A stretch of DNA of 64,000 bases from Streptomyces phaeoluteigriseus. GTDB lineage: Bacteria > Actinomycetota > Actinomycetes > Streptomycetales > Streptomycetaceae. The notes under the pieces are model-generated. The model saw nothing but the letters and a program-made list of their open reading frames with translations, had not been told where the DNA came from and made no database searches. Positions within the stretch are counted from its first letter, which is position 1; the number at the start of each line of letters is the position of its first letter. The stretch is from positions 1,045,584 through 1,109,583 of the forward strand of contig NZ_MPOH02000011.1 of the NCBI RefSeq assembly GCF_001896135.2, in the 5' to 3' direction. Below are positions 50,155-57,723 of this stretch, one piece after another. The position numbers and the translations under genes were made by a program.

Positions 50155-50838
50155 GTGAGCAGCAGCCTTCGACGCGGCGCCCTCGCCGCGTCCGCCCTCG
50201 TGTTTTCGATCGCCACGCTCGCCGCGTGCGGAGCCGGCAACGATGCCCAGTCGCTGGAGATCAAGCCCGACAACGCCGCTACGAGCGTCGGCGACATCAA
50301 GCTCCAGAACGTCGTCGTCATCACCCAGCCCGACCCGGAGTCCACGGGCCCCGCCGCGATCGCCGCGACCGTCTTCAACAACGGCAGCGAGCCGCAGACG
50401 CTGGACTCCATCACCGTGGACGGCGTCGACGGCACCGCCGAGATCAAGCCCGCGAAGGGCGGCGGCAAGCTGACCGTCCCGCCCGGCGGCTCGGTCGTGA
50501 TCGGCGGTGAGAACAACGCCACCGCCACCCTCCCCAGCAGCGGTGAGGCGGTGCAGGACGGCAACGCGCAGAAGGTCACCTTCACCTTCAGCGAGACCGG
50601 CGAGGTCAGCCTGCGCGCCTTCGTCGTGCCCGCCGAGCACTACTTCACCGAGTGGGGCCCCAGCGCCGTCCCGAGCGCCCCGGCCGAGTCCGGCTCCGAG
50701 TCTCCGTCCGCGGGCGAATCGGCCTCCGGGACGCCGGATGGCGAGGGCGAGGGTGCCGAGGGCGAGGGTGCCGAGGAGGCTTCCCCGAGCGACACGGCCT
50801 CCGCGAGCGCCTCGCAGTCGGAGACGGCCGGCCACTGA
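50155..50838 (+). CDS. Lipoprotein of unknown function (DUF461-like)
   Basis: A 227-residue lipoprotein: basic start, hydrophobic LAASALVFSIATLAACGAG with a lipobox ending at Cys, a beta-sandwich domain (IKLQNVVVITQPDPESTGPA, IAATVFNNGSEPQTLDSITV, LTVPPGGSVVIGG) and a Ser/Glu/Ala-rich tail. The sandwich resembles PCu(A)C/DUF461 copper-chaperone folds, but the usual Met/His copper ligands are not obvious, so function is open. GTG 50155 follows AAGGAG at eleven bases. A hairpin separates it from phoP, which converges on it. Confidence 0.75.
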   Translation: MSSSLRRGALAASALVFSIATLAACGAGNDAQSLEIKPDNAATSVGDIKLQNVVVITQPDPESTGPAAIAATVFNNGSEPQTLDSITVDGVDGTAEIKPAKGGGKLTVPPGGSVVIGGENNATATLPSSGEAVQDGNAQKVTFTFSETGEVSLRAFVVPAEHYFTEWGPSAVPSAPAESGSESPSAGESASGTPDGEGEGAEGEGAEEASPSDTASASASQSETAGH

Positions 50839-50879
50839 GCGCCGTACGCCACTGCCTCCCACGCAGGCACGTGCGCACG

Positions 50880-50926
50880 TACGAGGAAGGGGCGCACCCC
50901 GCGCGGGGTGCCGCCCCTTCCTCGTA
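50880..50926. terminator. Terminator between lipoprotein gene and phoP
   Basis: TACGAGGAAGGGGCG-type left arm and CGCCCCTTCCTCGTA right arm, with GCACCCCGCGCGGGGTGC at the centre, make a stem of about 20 bp. Convergent genes share it. Confidence 0.85.
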
Positions 50927-50953
50927 CGTCACCGCCCCTTCGCGGCGTAGGGT

Positions 50954-51010
50954 TTACGGCTCGTACTCGTCACCGGGACCACTCACCGTGACCAGGTGAC
51001 GGAGGAGCAC
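50954..51010 (-). repeat. Degenerate second copy of the phoP 3' end
   Basis: From the TTA at 50954 the sequence follows that starting at the phoP stop (51111) with about 80 percent identity over some 50 bases (shared blocks TTACGGCTCG and CACCGTGACCAGGT). Translated it reads HLVTVSGPGDEYEP against YLVTVRGLGYKFEP of PhoP. The copies are 157 bp apart. Confidence 0.8.
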
Positions 51011-51110
51011 CGGCGTCCGGCTCGAGCACCGTCCCCGACGCACCTCTCGCACCGCCGCGCGGGCTGCGGAGTGCCGCGCCGGGCCCCGCCCACCGGCCCG
51101 CCGGGTCGGC

Positions 51111-51790
51111 TTACGGCTCGAACTTGTAGCCGAGACCGCGCACCGTGACCAGGTACCGGGGGGCACCGGGGTCGGGCTCGATCTTCGCGCGCAGGCGCTT
51201 GACGTGGACGTCGAGGGTCTTGGTGTCGCCGACGTAGTCGCGCCCCAGACGCGGTCGATGAGCTGCATGCGGGTCAGGACGCGGCCCGCGTTGCGCAGCA
51301 GCATCTCCAGGAGGTCGAACTCCTTGAGGGGGAGGTCGACCTTGGAGCCGGAGACGGTGACGACGTGACGGTCGACGTCCATGCGGACCGGACCGGCCTC
51401 CAGGGCCGCCGGGGCGACCTCCTCGGGCTCGCCGCGGCGGCGGAGCACCGCGCGGATGCGGGCCACCAGTTCGCGGGAGGAGAACGGCTTGGTGACGTAG
51501 TCGTCGGCTCCTATTTCGAGGCCGACCACCTTGTCGATCTCGCTGTCCTTGGCCGTCACCATGATCACGGGGACGTTGGAGCGGCCGCGCAGCTGGCGGC
51601 AGACCTCCGTGCCGGGCAGGCCCGGCAGCATGAGGTCGAGAAGCACGAGGTCGGCGCCGTTGCGCTCGAACTCGTCGAGTCCATCGGGACCTGTGGTCGC
51701 GACAGCGACCTCGAAGCCCTCCTTGCGGAGCATGTATGACAGGGCGTCGGAGAAGGACTCCTCGTCCTCGACGACGAGCACTCGGGTCAC
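51111..51790 (-). pseudogene. phoP: Phosphate response regulator PhoP, 1-base deletion in DNA-binding domain
   Basis: An OmpR-family regulator of phosphate starvation. The receiver (RVLVVEDEESFSDALSYMLR, LVLLDLMLPGLPG with the phospho-Asp, VIMVTAKDSEID, DYVTKPFSSRELVARI) and winged-helix start (VDLPLKEFDLLEMLLRNAGR) are intact. Near 51243 one G/C is missing after QLIDRVWG; the other frame continues DYVGDTKTLDVHVKRLRAKI to GLGYKFEP. One base restores 681 nt. As written, the recognition helix is lost. GTG 51790 overlaps the phoR stop by four bases. Either a consensus error or a phoP-null strain. Confidence 0.88.
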
Positions 51791-53120
51791 GGAAGGACCT
51801 CCGGGGCGGAAAGCGTCTGGTACGCGGCTGAGTCGGGGGGTGAGGCATGGGGGGTGCCGGCGGCGGACCGCCCTCCACGTCGTCGTCGAGGTCGGGGTGC
51901 TGCTGGGCGCGGTCACGGGCGGCGCCCGCCTCCGGCAGTCGCAGCGTGAACGTGGAGCCCTGTCCCTCTGCGCTCCACACCGTGACCTCCCCGCCGTGCG
52001 AGGCGGCCACGTGTTTGACGATCGCCAGCCCGAGACCCGTGCCGCCGGTGGCACGGGAGCGGGCGGGGTCGACTCGGTAGAAGCGCTCGAAGATACGCTC
52101 CTTGTCCTTGTCCGAGATGCCGATGCCCTGGTCGGTCACGGCGATCTCGATCAGTTCCCCGCCGTGCACGGTCACCCTGCGGGCGGCGATGCCGACGCGG
52201 GTGCGGGCGGGTGAGTAGTTGACGGCGTTCTCCACCAGGTTGCCGAGGGCCGCGGCCAGCTGACCGCGATTGCCCCAGATCCGCAGGTCGGCGGTGCCGT
52301 CCGGCCGTCCCCCGCCTCCGGTCTGCTCGAGCCCTTCGGGTGCCCCCACGTTCGCGGCCATGGTGATCTGTTTGGCGCCGGCCTGGTGCCGGCAGCGGTC
52401 GACGGCCTCGGCGACGAGTTCGTCGACGCGGACCGGTTCGGCGTCCTCCAGCGGATCGTCGTTCTGCACCCGGGAGAGGTCGATGAGTTCCTGGACCAGG
52501 TTGGTCAGGCGGGTCGCCTCGATCTGCATCCGGCCGGCGAAGCGCTCCACCGCCTCGGGGTCTTCGGAAGCGTCCATGACAGCTTCGGACAGCAGGGAGA
52601 GGGCCCCGACCGGGGTCTTCAGCTCGTGGCTGACGTTCGCGACGAAGTCGCGGCGGACGGCCTCGATGCGTCGGGCCTCGGTGAGGTCCTCGACGAGCAG
52701 GAGGACGAGCCGGGAGCCCAGCGGGGCCACCCGGGCCGACACCGCCAGGGCTTCGCCCCGGCCGGTGCCGCGCCGGGGCAGGTCCAGCTCGACCTGGCGT
52801 ATCTCTCCGTCGCGTCTGGTGTCCCGCGCCATCAGGAGCATCGGTTCGACGGCGAGCTTGCCGCCACGGACCAGCCCGAGGGCGTACGCGGCGGAGCTGG
52901 CCTTGACTACGGCGTCGGTCTCGTCGAGGACGACGGCCGAGGAGCGGAGCACGGACAGAACGGTGTCCACGCCCGGCGGAAGCACGGGATCGGTGTGCAA
53001 GGAGGTCCTGGTGGGTCGGTTCTGGTCGCGTTCGCTCCAACGGAACGCCAGCATGGCGATGACGCCGGTGAGCACCCCGGCGATCGCTGCCGCTGCGGCG
53101 ACCGCCGCGTTCACGTCCAT
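51787..53120 (-). pseudogene. phoR: Phosphate sensor histidine kinase PhoR, apparent C-terminal frameshift
   Basis: A membrane kinase partner of PhoP. One N-terminal span (VAAAAAIAGVLTGVIAMLAF), a PAS-like region, the phospho-acceptor FVANVSHELKTPVGAL, and ATPase boxes (NLVENAVNYSPA, AVTDQGIGISDKDKERIFER, GGTGLGLAIVKHVAASHGG) are intact. The frame then runs through phoP; but adding one base near 51865 gives an end LSAPEVLP with a stop overlapping the phoP GTG (GTGA), as expected. Total then is 1335 nt, 444 residues. The catalytic core is unaffected. TAACCT and GGAGG precede ATG 53120. Confidence 0.85.
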
Positions 53121-53193
53121 GCCTCCAGGTTAGGCATGCGATACGTCCTGGCCACAGCCATCGAGGTGGGACCTCGAACACTCGTCGCCCAGA

Positions 53194-53226
53194 GTTCACC
53201 TTGGAGCCAGGGGTGGTTCATTTGAG
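53194..53226. promoter_or_regulatory. PHO box in the phoRP-phoU divergon
   Basis: GTTCACCTTGG (53194-53204), AGCCAGGGGTG (53205-53215) and GTTCATTTGAG (53216-53226) are three 11-base units, two carrying the GTTCA(C/T) core. This is the established PhoP binding layout for Streptomyces and it lies between phoR and phoU. Confidence 0.8.
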
Positions 53227-53344
53227 GGGACGGAATCCGACGCGTACGGGGCGGACCGTGGCACCGTGGGGTTCGCAGCGCCGGTTCCATGGCCGGGCCC
53301 GGCCCCCGGAACCCCGGAAGAACCACGTAGGAGAGGGAACCCTG

Positions 53345-54046
53345 ATGCGGGACGCGTACCACGAGGAACTGGACTCCATCGGCGACGGTCTGGTGGAGAT
53401 GGCCCGGCTGGTGGGGTCGGCGATCGGGCGCGCCACGACCGCCATGCTCGATGCCGACCTGAAGCTGGCCGAAAGCGTGATCGAGGCCGACAAGAAGGTC
53501 GACGAACTGCAGCACGACCTCGAGGCGCGGGCCATAGCGCTGCTCGCGCGCCAGCAGCCGGTGGCGACCGACCTGCGCATCGTCGTCACGTCGCTGCGCA
53601 TGTCGGCCGACCTGGAGCGCTCCGGCGACCTCGCCCAGCACGTGGCGAAGCTGGCCCGGCTGCGCTTCCCCGAGCGGGCGGTGCCGCACGACCTGCACGC
53701 CACCATCCTGGAGATGGGGCAGCTCGCGCAGCGCCTGATGGCCAAGGCGGCCGAGGTGATCATCACCAAGGACGTCGACCTCGCGCTCCAGCTGGAGACC
53801 GACGACGACGAGATGGACCTGCTGCACCGCACGCTCTTCCAGCACCTGATCGACGACCGCTGGAAGCACGGCATCGAGACGGCCGTGGACGTGACCCTGC
53901 TCGGCCGCTACTACGAGCGTTTCGCCGACCACGCGGTGGCGGTCGCCAAGCGCGTCGTGTTCCTGGTGACGGGCGAACACGCGGACAACCTCCAGCAGGA
54001 CCTGCCGTCGGAGATCCCGCCGGTCACGGGGGCTGAGGGGGCGTAG
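53345..54046 (+). CDS. phoU: Phosphate signalling protein PhoU
   Basis: A 233-residue protein of two three-helix bundles with the PhoU metal motifs ESVIEADKKVDELQHDLEAR and ETDDDEMDLLHRTLFQHLID, and LRIVVTSLRMSADLERSGDL. It relays phosphate status to PhoR. GGAGAGGGAA precedes ATG 53345. Divergent from phoRP across a PHO box, so probably PhoP-activated. Confidence 0.94.
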   Translation: MRDAYHEELDSIGDGLVEMARLVGSAIGRATTAMLDADLKLAESVIEADKKVDELQHDLEARAIALLARQQPVATDLRIVVTSLRMSADLERSGDLAQHVAKLARLRFPERAVPHDLHATILEMGQLAQRLMAKAAEVIITKDVDLALQLETDDDEMDLLHRTLFQHLIDDRWKHGIETAVDVTLLGRYYERFADHAVAVAKRVVFLVTGEHADNLQQDLPSEIPPVTGAEGA

Positions 54047-54206
54047 TCCGGCGCCGGTGGCGGGCGGGGGCGTGGTCCGGCGTGGTCCGTCCCCGCCGGG
54101 GCGGGCCGGGGGCGCGTCGGAGCCTCCGTGCGCCGTTGATGCGCCCGCCCGAACGGGCATGAAATGGGCACAGGCGCTCCTGCCTCCAGGCCTCCAGGAG
54201 GAACCC

Positions 54207-54359
54207 ATGGCCGAAGCCCCCAGCAAGCCCGACCCCACCCAGGAACGCCCGACCGAGCAGCCCGCCGAGATCAGAAGCCTGCCCATGGTCGCGGCGTGCG
54301 GCTGCGGCTCGGGCTGCGGCTGCGGCTGCCAGTCGGGCAACCCCTGCCAGTGCGGCTGA
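54207..54359 (+). CDS. Small Cys-rich peptide
   Basis: A 50-residue peptide: MAEAPSKPDPTQERPTEQPA then a tail ACGCGSGCGCGCQSGNPCQCG with eight Cys, patterned like a metallothionein-type or metal-chelating tail. AGGAGG lies eight bases before ATG 54207, making translation credible; the 50 extra residues from 54057 are not supported. It is followed by its own hairpin and then by a predicted nickel-binding protein. A metal-buffering role is inferred only from the Cys pattern. Confidence 0.75.
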   Translation: MAEAPSKPDPTQERPTEQPAEIRSLPMVAACGCGSGCGCGCQSGNPCQCG

Positions 54360-54371
54360 GACGCTACGCCG

Positions 54372-54407
54372 AGAGGGGCCCGACGCGGAGACGCGTCGGG
54401 CCCCTCT
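54372..54407 (+). terminator. Terminator after the Cys-rich peptide gene
   Basis: AGAGGGGCCCGACGCG (54372-54387) and CGCGTCGGGCCCCTCT (54392-54407) form a perfect 16-bp stem with a four-base loop, 13 bases past the stop. Confidence 0.9.
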
Positions 54408-54465
54408 TCTCATGGCGCGTCCTCCTGCCGCGCGGACCCCTGCACAGGGGCGCAGCATGGAGACA

Positions 54466-54519
54466 GCAACCGCAACCGCAACCGCAACCGCAACCGCAAC
54501 CGCAACCGCAACCGCAACC
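54466..54519 (+). repeat. (GCAACC)9 microsatellite
   Basis: Nine perfect copies of GCAACC between the Cys-rich peptide terminator and the next gene. Frames through it give PQPQ or GCGC strings without support. Confidence 0.95.
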
Positions 54520-54568
54520 GCAGGCAGGCTCCCGCATGGCGTGCCTGCATGAGAAAGGGGATGCGGTC

Positions 54569-54817
54569 ATGACCATGTTCATGGACGTCCACCACGGCAT
54601 GAAGGGCATCACCGCCGACCAGCTCCACCAGGCCCACCAGGCCGACCTCGCGATCGAGTCGGAAGAAGGCGTGCACTTCGAACGCGCCTGGGCGGACCCG
54701 GAGTCCGGCACCGTCTACTGCCTCTCCGAGGCCCCCTCCGCGGACGCGGTCCAGCGCATCCACGAACGCGCGGGCCACAAGGCGGACGAGGTCCACCCGG
54801 TACCGCTGTCGGTATGA
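54569..54817 (+). CDS. DUF4242 nickel-binding protein (SCO4226-like)
   Basis: An 82-residue ferredoxin-like protein: MTMFMDVHHGMKGITADQLH, then GVHFERAWADPESGTVYCLS and VQRIHERAGHKADEVHPVPL. This matches DUF4242; the S. coelicolor homologue SCO4226 was described as a nickel-binding protein (from memory), with ligands among the HH, Glu and His residues seen here. AAAGGGG precedes ATG 54569. Upstream in-frame sequence is microsatellite, so the short form is correct. Its neighbourhood with a Cys-rich peptide suggests a metal-handling patch. Confidence 0.8.
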   Translation: MTMFMDVHHGMKGITADQLHQAHQADLAIESEEGVHFERAWADPESGTVYCLSEAPSADAVQRIHERAGHKADEVHPVPLSV

Positions 54818-54831
54818 GCGACGAGACGCGA

Positions 54832-54870
54832 ATGCCCCCGCCCCGCGCGGTCTGCGCAGGCCGGGGGCAT
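54832..54870. terminator. Terminator between the DUF4242 gene and gpmA
   Basis: ATGCCCCCG(GCC) and (GGCC)GGGGGCAT arms enclose a GCGCGG/CTGCGC centre; shared by convergent genes. Confidence 0.8.
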
Positions 54871-54881
54871 GATCACGATGG

Positions 54882-55643
54882 TTACTTCTTCTTGCCCTGG
54901 TTCTTGACCGCCTCGATCGCCGCCGCTGCCGCGGCCGGGTCGAGGTAGGTGCCGCCCGGGGTGAGCGGCTTGAAGTCGGTGTCCAGTTCGTAGGAGAGGG
55001 GGATGCCCGTCGGGATGTTCAGGCCCGCGATGTCGGCGTCGGAGATGCCGTCGAGGTGCTTGACCAGGGCGCGGAGCGAGTTGCCGTGGGCGGCGACCAG
55101 GACCGTGCGGCCGGTGAGGAGGTCGGGGACGATGGCGTCGAACCAGTACGGCAGCATGCGGACGACGACGTCCTTGAGGCACTCCGTCCGGGGGCGCAGC
55201 TCGGGCGGCAGGGTCGCGTAACGCGCGTCGTCGAACTGCGAGTACTCCGCGTCGCGGGCGAGCGGCGGCGGCGGGGTGTCGTACGAGCGGCGCCAGAGCA
55301 TGAACTGCTCCTCGCCGAACTCGGCGAGCGTCTGGGCCTTGTCCTTGCCCTGGAGGGCGCCGTAGTGACGCTCGTTCAGACGCCAGGAGCGGTGGACCGG
55401 GATCCAGAGGCGGTCGGCGGCCTCGAGGGCCAGCTGCGCGGTGCGGATGGCGCGCTTCTGGAGGGACGTGTGGACCACGTCGGGCAGCAGGCCGGCGTCC
55501 TTGAGCAGCTCACCGCCGCGGACCGCCTCCTTCTCGCCCTTCTCGTTGAGGTTGACGTCCACCCAGCCGGTGAACAGGTTCTTAGCGTTCCACTCGCTCT
55601 CGCCGTGGCGGAGGAGGATCAGCTTGTACGGTGCGTCGGCCAT
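54882..55643 (-). CDS. gpmA: 2,3-bisphosphoglycerate-dependent phosphoglycerate mutase
   Basis: A 253-residue glycolytic enzyme. LILLRHGESEWNAKNLFTGW carries the phospho-His, RSWRLNERHYGALQGKDKAQ the substrate loop, and LVAAHGNSLRALVKHLDGIS the second catalytic His. ATG 55643 has TACGCT seven bases upstream on the minus strand (about 55651-55656), implying leaderless mRNA; the long open frame further upstream is antisense to the MFS gene. Confidence 0.96.
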   Translation of the reverse strand: MADAPYKLILLRHGESEWNAKNLFTGWVDVNLNEKGEKEAVRGGELLKDAGLLPDVVHTSLQKRAIRTAQLALEAADRLWIPVHRSWRLNERHYGALQGKDKAQTLAEFGEEQFMLWRRSYDTPPPPLARDAEYSQFDDARYATLPPELRPRTECLKDVVVRMLPYWFDAIVPDLLTGRTVLVAAHGNSLRALVKHLDGISDADIAGLNIPTGIPLSYELDTDFKPLTPGGTYLDPAAAAAAIEAVKNQGKKK

Positions 55644-55817
55644 GGCTATGAGCGTAATCCAAGGTTTTGGGGGCCTGCGCCCGGTGCCCGAGGAGCGGAC
55701 GGAGGAGCGGACCTGCGGCGGTCGGTTGACGGGATCTGTTAATTGAGTGGTCGACGTCGCCGACCCCCTCGTAAGTTCTAGGCACCGCCTGCGCCGCTTA
55801 CATCCGGGGGATCTGTC

Positions 55818-57140
55818 ATGTCGTCCGTCGTCTCCGTCAGATCCTTCCGGCGTGCCGCCCGGGAGACCGTCTCCGGGCTGCCGCGCGAGTTCTGGTGGCT
55901 GTGGACCAGCACCCTGGTGAACCGGCTCGGCGCCTTCGTCGCCACCTTCATGGCGCTGTATCTGACCCTCGACCGCGGCTACTCCGCCTCCTACGCCGGT
56001 CTCGTGGCGGCGCTGCACGGGCTGGGCGGGGTCGTCTCGTCCCTCGCCGGCGGGGTGATGGCCGACCGGCTCGGGCGGCGGCCCACGATGCTCGTCGCAC
56101 AGACCGGCACCGCGCTGTCCGTGGCGGCTCTCGGCTTCGTGCACCACCCGCTCGCCATCGCCGGTGTCGCATTCCTCGTCGGCGTGGCCTCCAACGCCTC
56201 CCGGCCCGCGGTGCAGGCGATGATGGCCGACATCGTGCCGCCCGAGGACCGGGTCCGGGCGTTCTCCCTCAACTACTGGGCCATCAACCTCGGCTTCGCC
56301 ATCTCCTCGATGGGCGCGGGGTTCATCGCCGAGTTCAGCTATCTCGCCGGGTTCCTGATCGAGGCCGGTATGACGCTGGCCTGCGCGATCGTCGTGTTCC
56401 TCAAGGTTCCCGAGTCCCGCCCGGAGCGGGGCGGCAAGGGCGGCACGGGCGCCGAGGAGGACGCCGTCGGGCTGGGGACCGTACTGCGCGACCGGCGGTT
56501 CATGGGGGTGGTCGGGCTGTCCTTCCTGGTGGCCTTCGTCTTCCAGCAGGGGGCGGTCGGCCTGCCGGTGGCGATGGGCGCGGCCGGCTTCACCCCGGCC
56601 GACTACGGCATGGCGATCGCCGTCAACGGCGTCCTGATCGTCGCGCTCCAGATCCCCGTCACCCGGTTCATCCAGCACCGCGATCCCGGCCGGCTGCTGG
56701 TGATCTCGTCGGTCCTCGCGGGGTACGGCTTCGGGCTCACCGCGTTCGCCGGTTCGGTCGGCGTGTTCGCGCTGACGGTCTGCGTGTGGACCCTCGCCGA
56801 GATCGTCAACGCGCCGACCCAGACCGGCCTCGTGGTCCGCCTCTCCCCCGTCCACGGCCGCGGTCGCTACCAGGGCATGTACTCCATGTCGTGGGCGGTC
56901 GCCGCGCTCACCGCCCCGCTGACGTCCGGTGTCGTCATCGACCGGTACGGCGCGGAGTGGCTGTGGGGCCTGTGCGCGGTCGTCGGGACGGTGGCGGGTG
57001 TCGGGTACGCGGTGCTGATGCGGGGCCTGCCGCCGGAGGAGGCCCCGGCCGAGCGCCCGGCGGCGGCCAAGGCGGACGTGCAGGTCGCACGGCTGCCTGA
57101 CCCGGCGCCGCGCCCAGGCCCCTCACGGACGCGTCGGTGA
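55818..57140 (+). CDS. MFS transporter, 12 spans
   Basis: A 440-residue major facilitator. FWWLWTSTLVNRLGAFVATF opens span 1; the loop motif GGVMADRLGRRPTMLVAQTG between spans 2 and 3 is the MFS signature A; GVASNASRPAVQAMMADIVP and LNYWAINLGFAISSMGAGFI follow, with six further spans after a charged loop. It looks like a drug- or metabolite-exporting member; substrate unknown. GGGGGAT precedes ATG 55818. Minisatellite units begin at its stop codon. Confidence 0.9.
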   Translation: MSSVVSVRSFRRAARETVSGLPREFWWLWTSTLVNRLGAFVATFMALYLTLDRGYSASYAGLVAALHGLGGVVSSLAGGVMADRLGRRPTMLVAQTGTALSVAALGFVHHPLAIAGVAFLVGVASNASRPAVQAMMADIVPPEDRVRAFSLNYWAINLGFAISSMGAGFIAEFSYLAGFLIEAGMTLACAIVVFLKVPESRPERGGKGGTGAEEDAVGLGTVLRDRRFMGVVGLSFLVAFVFQQGAVGLPVAMGAAGFTPADYGMAIAVNGVLIVALQIPVTRFIQHRDPGRLLVISSVLAGYGFGLTAFAGSVGVFALTVCVWTLAEIVNAPTQTGLVVRLSPVHGRGRYQGMYSMSWAVAALTAPLTSGVVIDRYGAEWLWGLCAVVGTVAGVGYAVLMRGLPPEEAPAERPAAAKADVQVARLPDPAPRPGPSRTRR

Positions 57141-57264
57141 GCCTCCCTCACGGCTTCACCGATGCGTCGGTGAGCCTCCCTCACGGCCTCACCGATGCGT
57201 AAGTGAGCCTCCACTCACGGCCTCACCGATGCACCACTGAGCCTGCCCTCACGGATGCATCCGC
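57138..57264 (+). repeat. 33-bp tandem repeat starting at MFS stop
   Basis: Units at 57138-57170, 57171-57203, 57204-57237 (one base longer) and a partial fourth, each TGAGCCTCC...CTCACGGC(T/C)TCACCGATGCG. The first unit begins at the stop codon TGA of the MFS gene and every unit starts with TGA; the last reaches the DUF2000 gene stop. Confidence 0.9.
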
Positions 57265-57674
57265 GCCCCCTTCAGCACCTTGTCCACCGCGTTCCGCGGC
57301 CCGTACACCGCGAGTCCCACCAGGTCGAGGGCGTCCGTCGGCACGGCCCGTACCGCCGCGCGGTTGTCGCGGTCGTTGCCGGTGGTGAAGAGGTCGCCGG
57401 TGAACACCGCGCGCGGGAGGGACCGGGAGAGCACGCGCGCGTGGGCCGCCGTCAACGTCTCCTTGGTGCCCTCGAAGACCAGCACGGGCTGGCGGAACAT
57501 CGGCAGGTAGGGGACGCCGTCCGCGTCCTCGTACGGCTCCCCGATCACCTCGGGCACCTCCGTGCCCAGGCCGCTGACCAGGAACGCGGTGACGTTCAGG
57601 CGCTGCCAGGTCTCGAGGTCCTCGCGCAGCAGGACGGCGATCTTCGTGTCGAAGCGGAGGGGTTCAGTGCTCAT
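57249..57674 (-). CDS. DUF2000 family protein
   Basis: A 141-residue protein: FDTKIAVLLREDLETWQRLN, VTAFLVSGLGTEVPEVIGEP, YLPMFRQPVLVFEGT and FTTGNDRDNRAAVRAV match DUF2000, a small peptidyl-tRNA-hydrolase-like fold of unknown function. ATG 57674 is chosen because the longer frame (57821) is antisense to the AraC gene. It diverges from the AraC-type regulator with 49 bases between starts, and such pairs usually mean the regulator controls it. Confidence 0.82.
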   Translation of the reverse strand: MSTEPLRFDTKIAVLLREDLETWQRLNVTAFLVSGLGTEVPEVIGEPYEDADGVPYLPMFRQPVLVFEGTKETLTAAHARVLSRSLPRAVFTGDLFTTGNDRDNRAAVRAVPTDALDLVGLAVYGPRNAVDKVLKGARMHP

Positions 57675-57723
57675 GCCACGAGACTGCCGTCCGGCGTACG
57701 ACGGCGTCTTGTACGTTCTTTGC

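Noticed and set aside
51111..53120. A 669-residue PhoR fused to a PhoP C-terminus
   Set aside because: The fusion arises only from two apparent deletions; the middle part is out of frame with phoP and has no domain pattern.
54164..54817. Long version of the nickel-binding protein with a PQPQPQ leader
   Set aside because: The leader is the translation of the GCAACC microsatellite and of the upstream gene in another frame; the ATG at 54569 has its own ribosome site.
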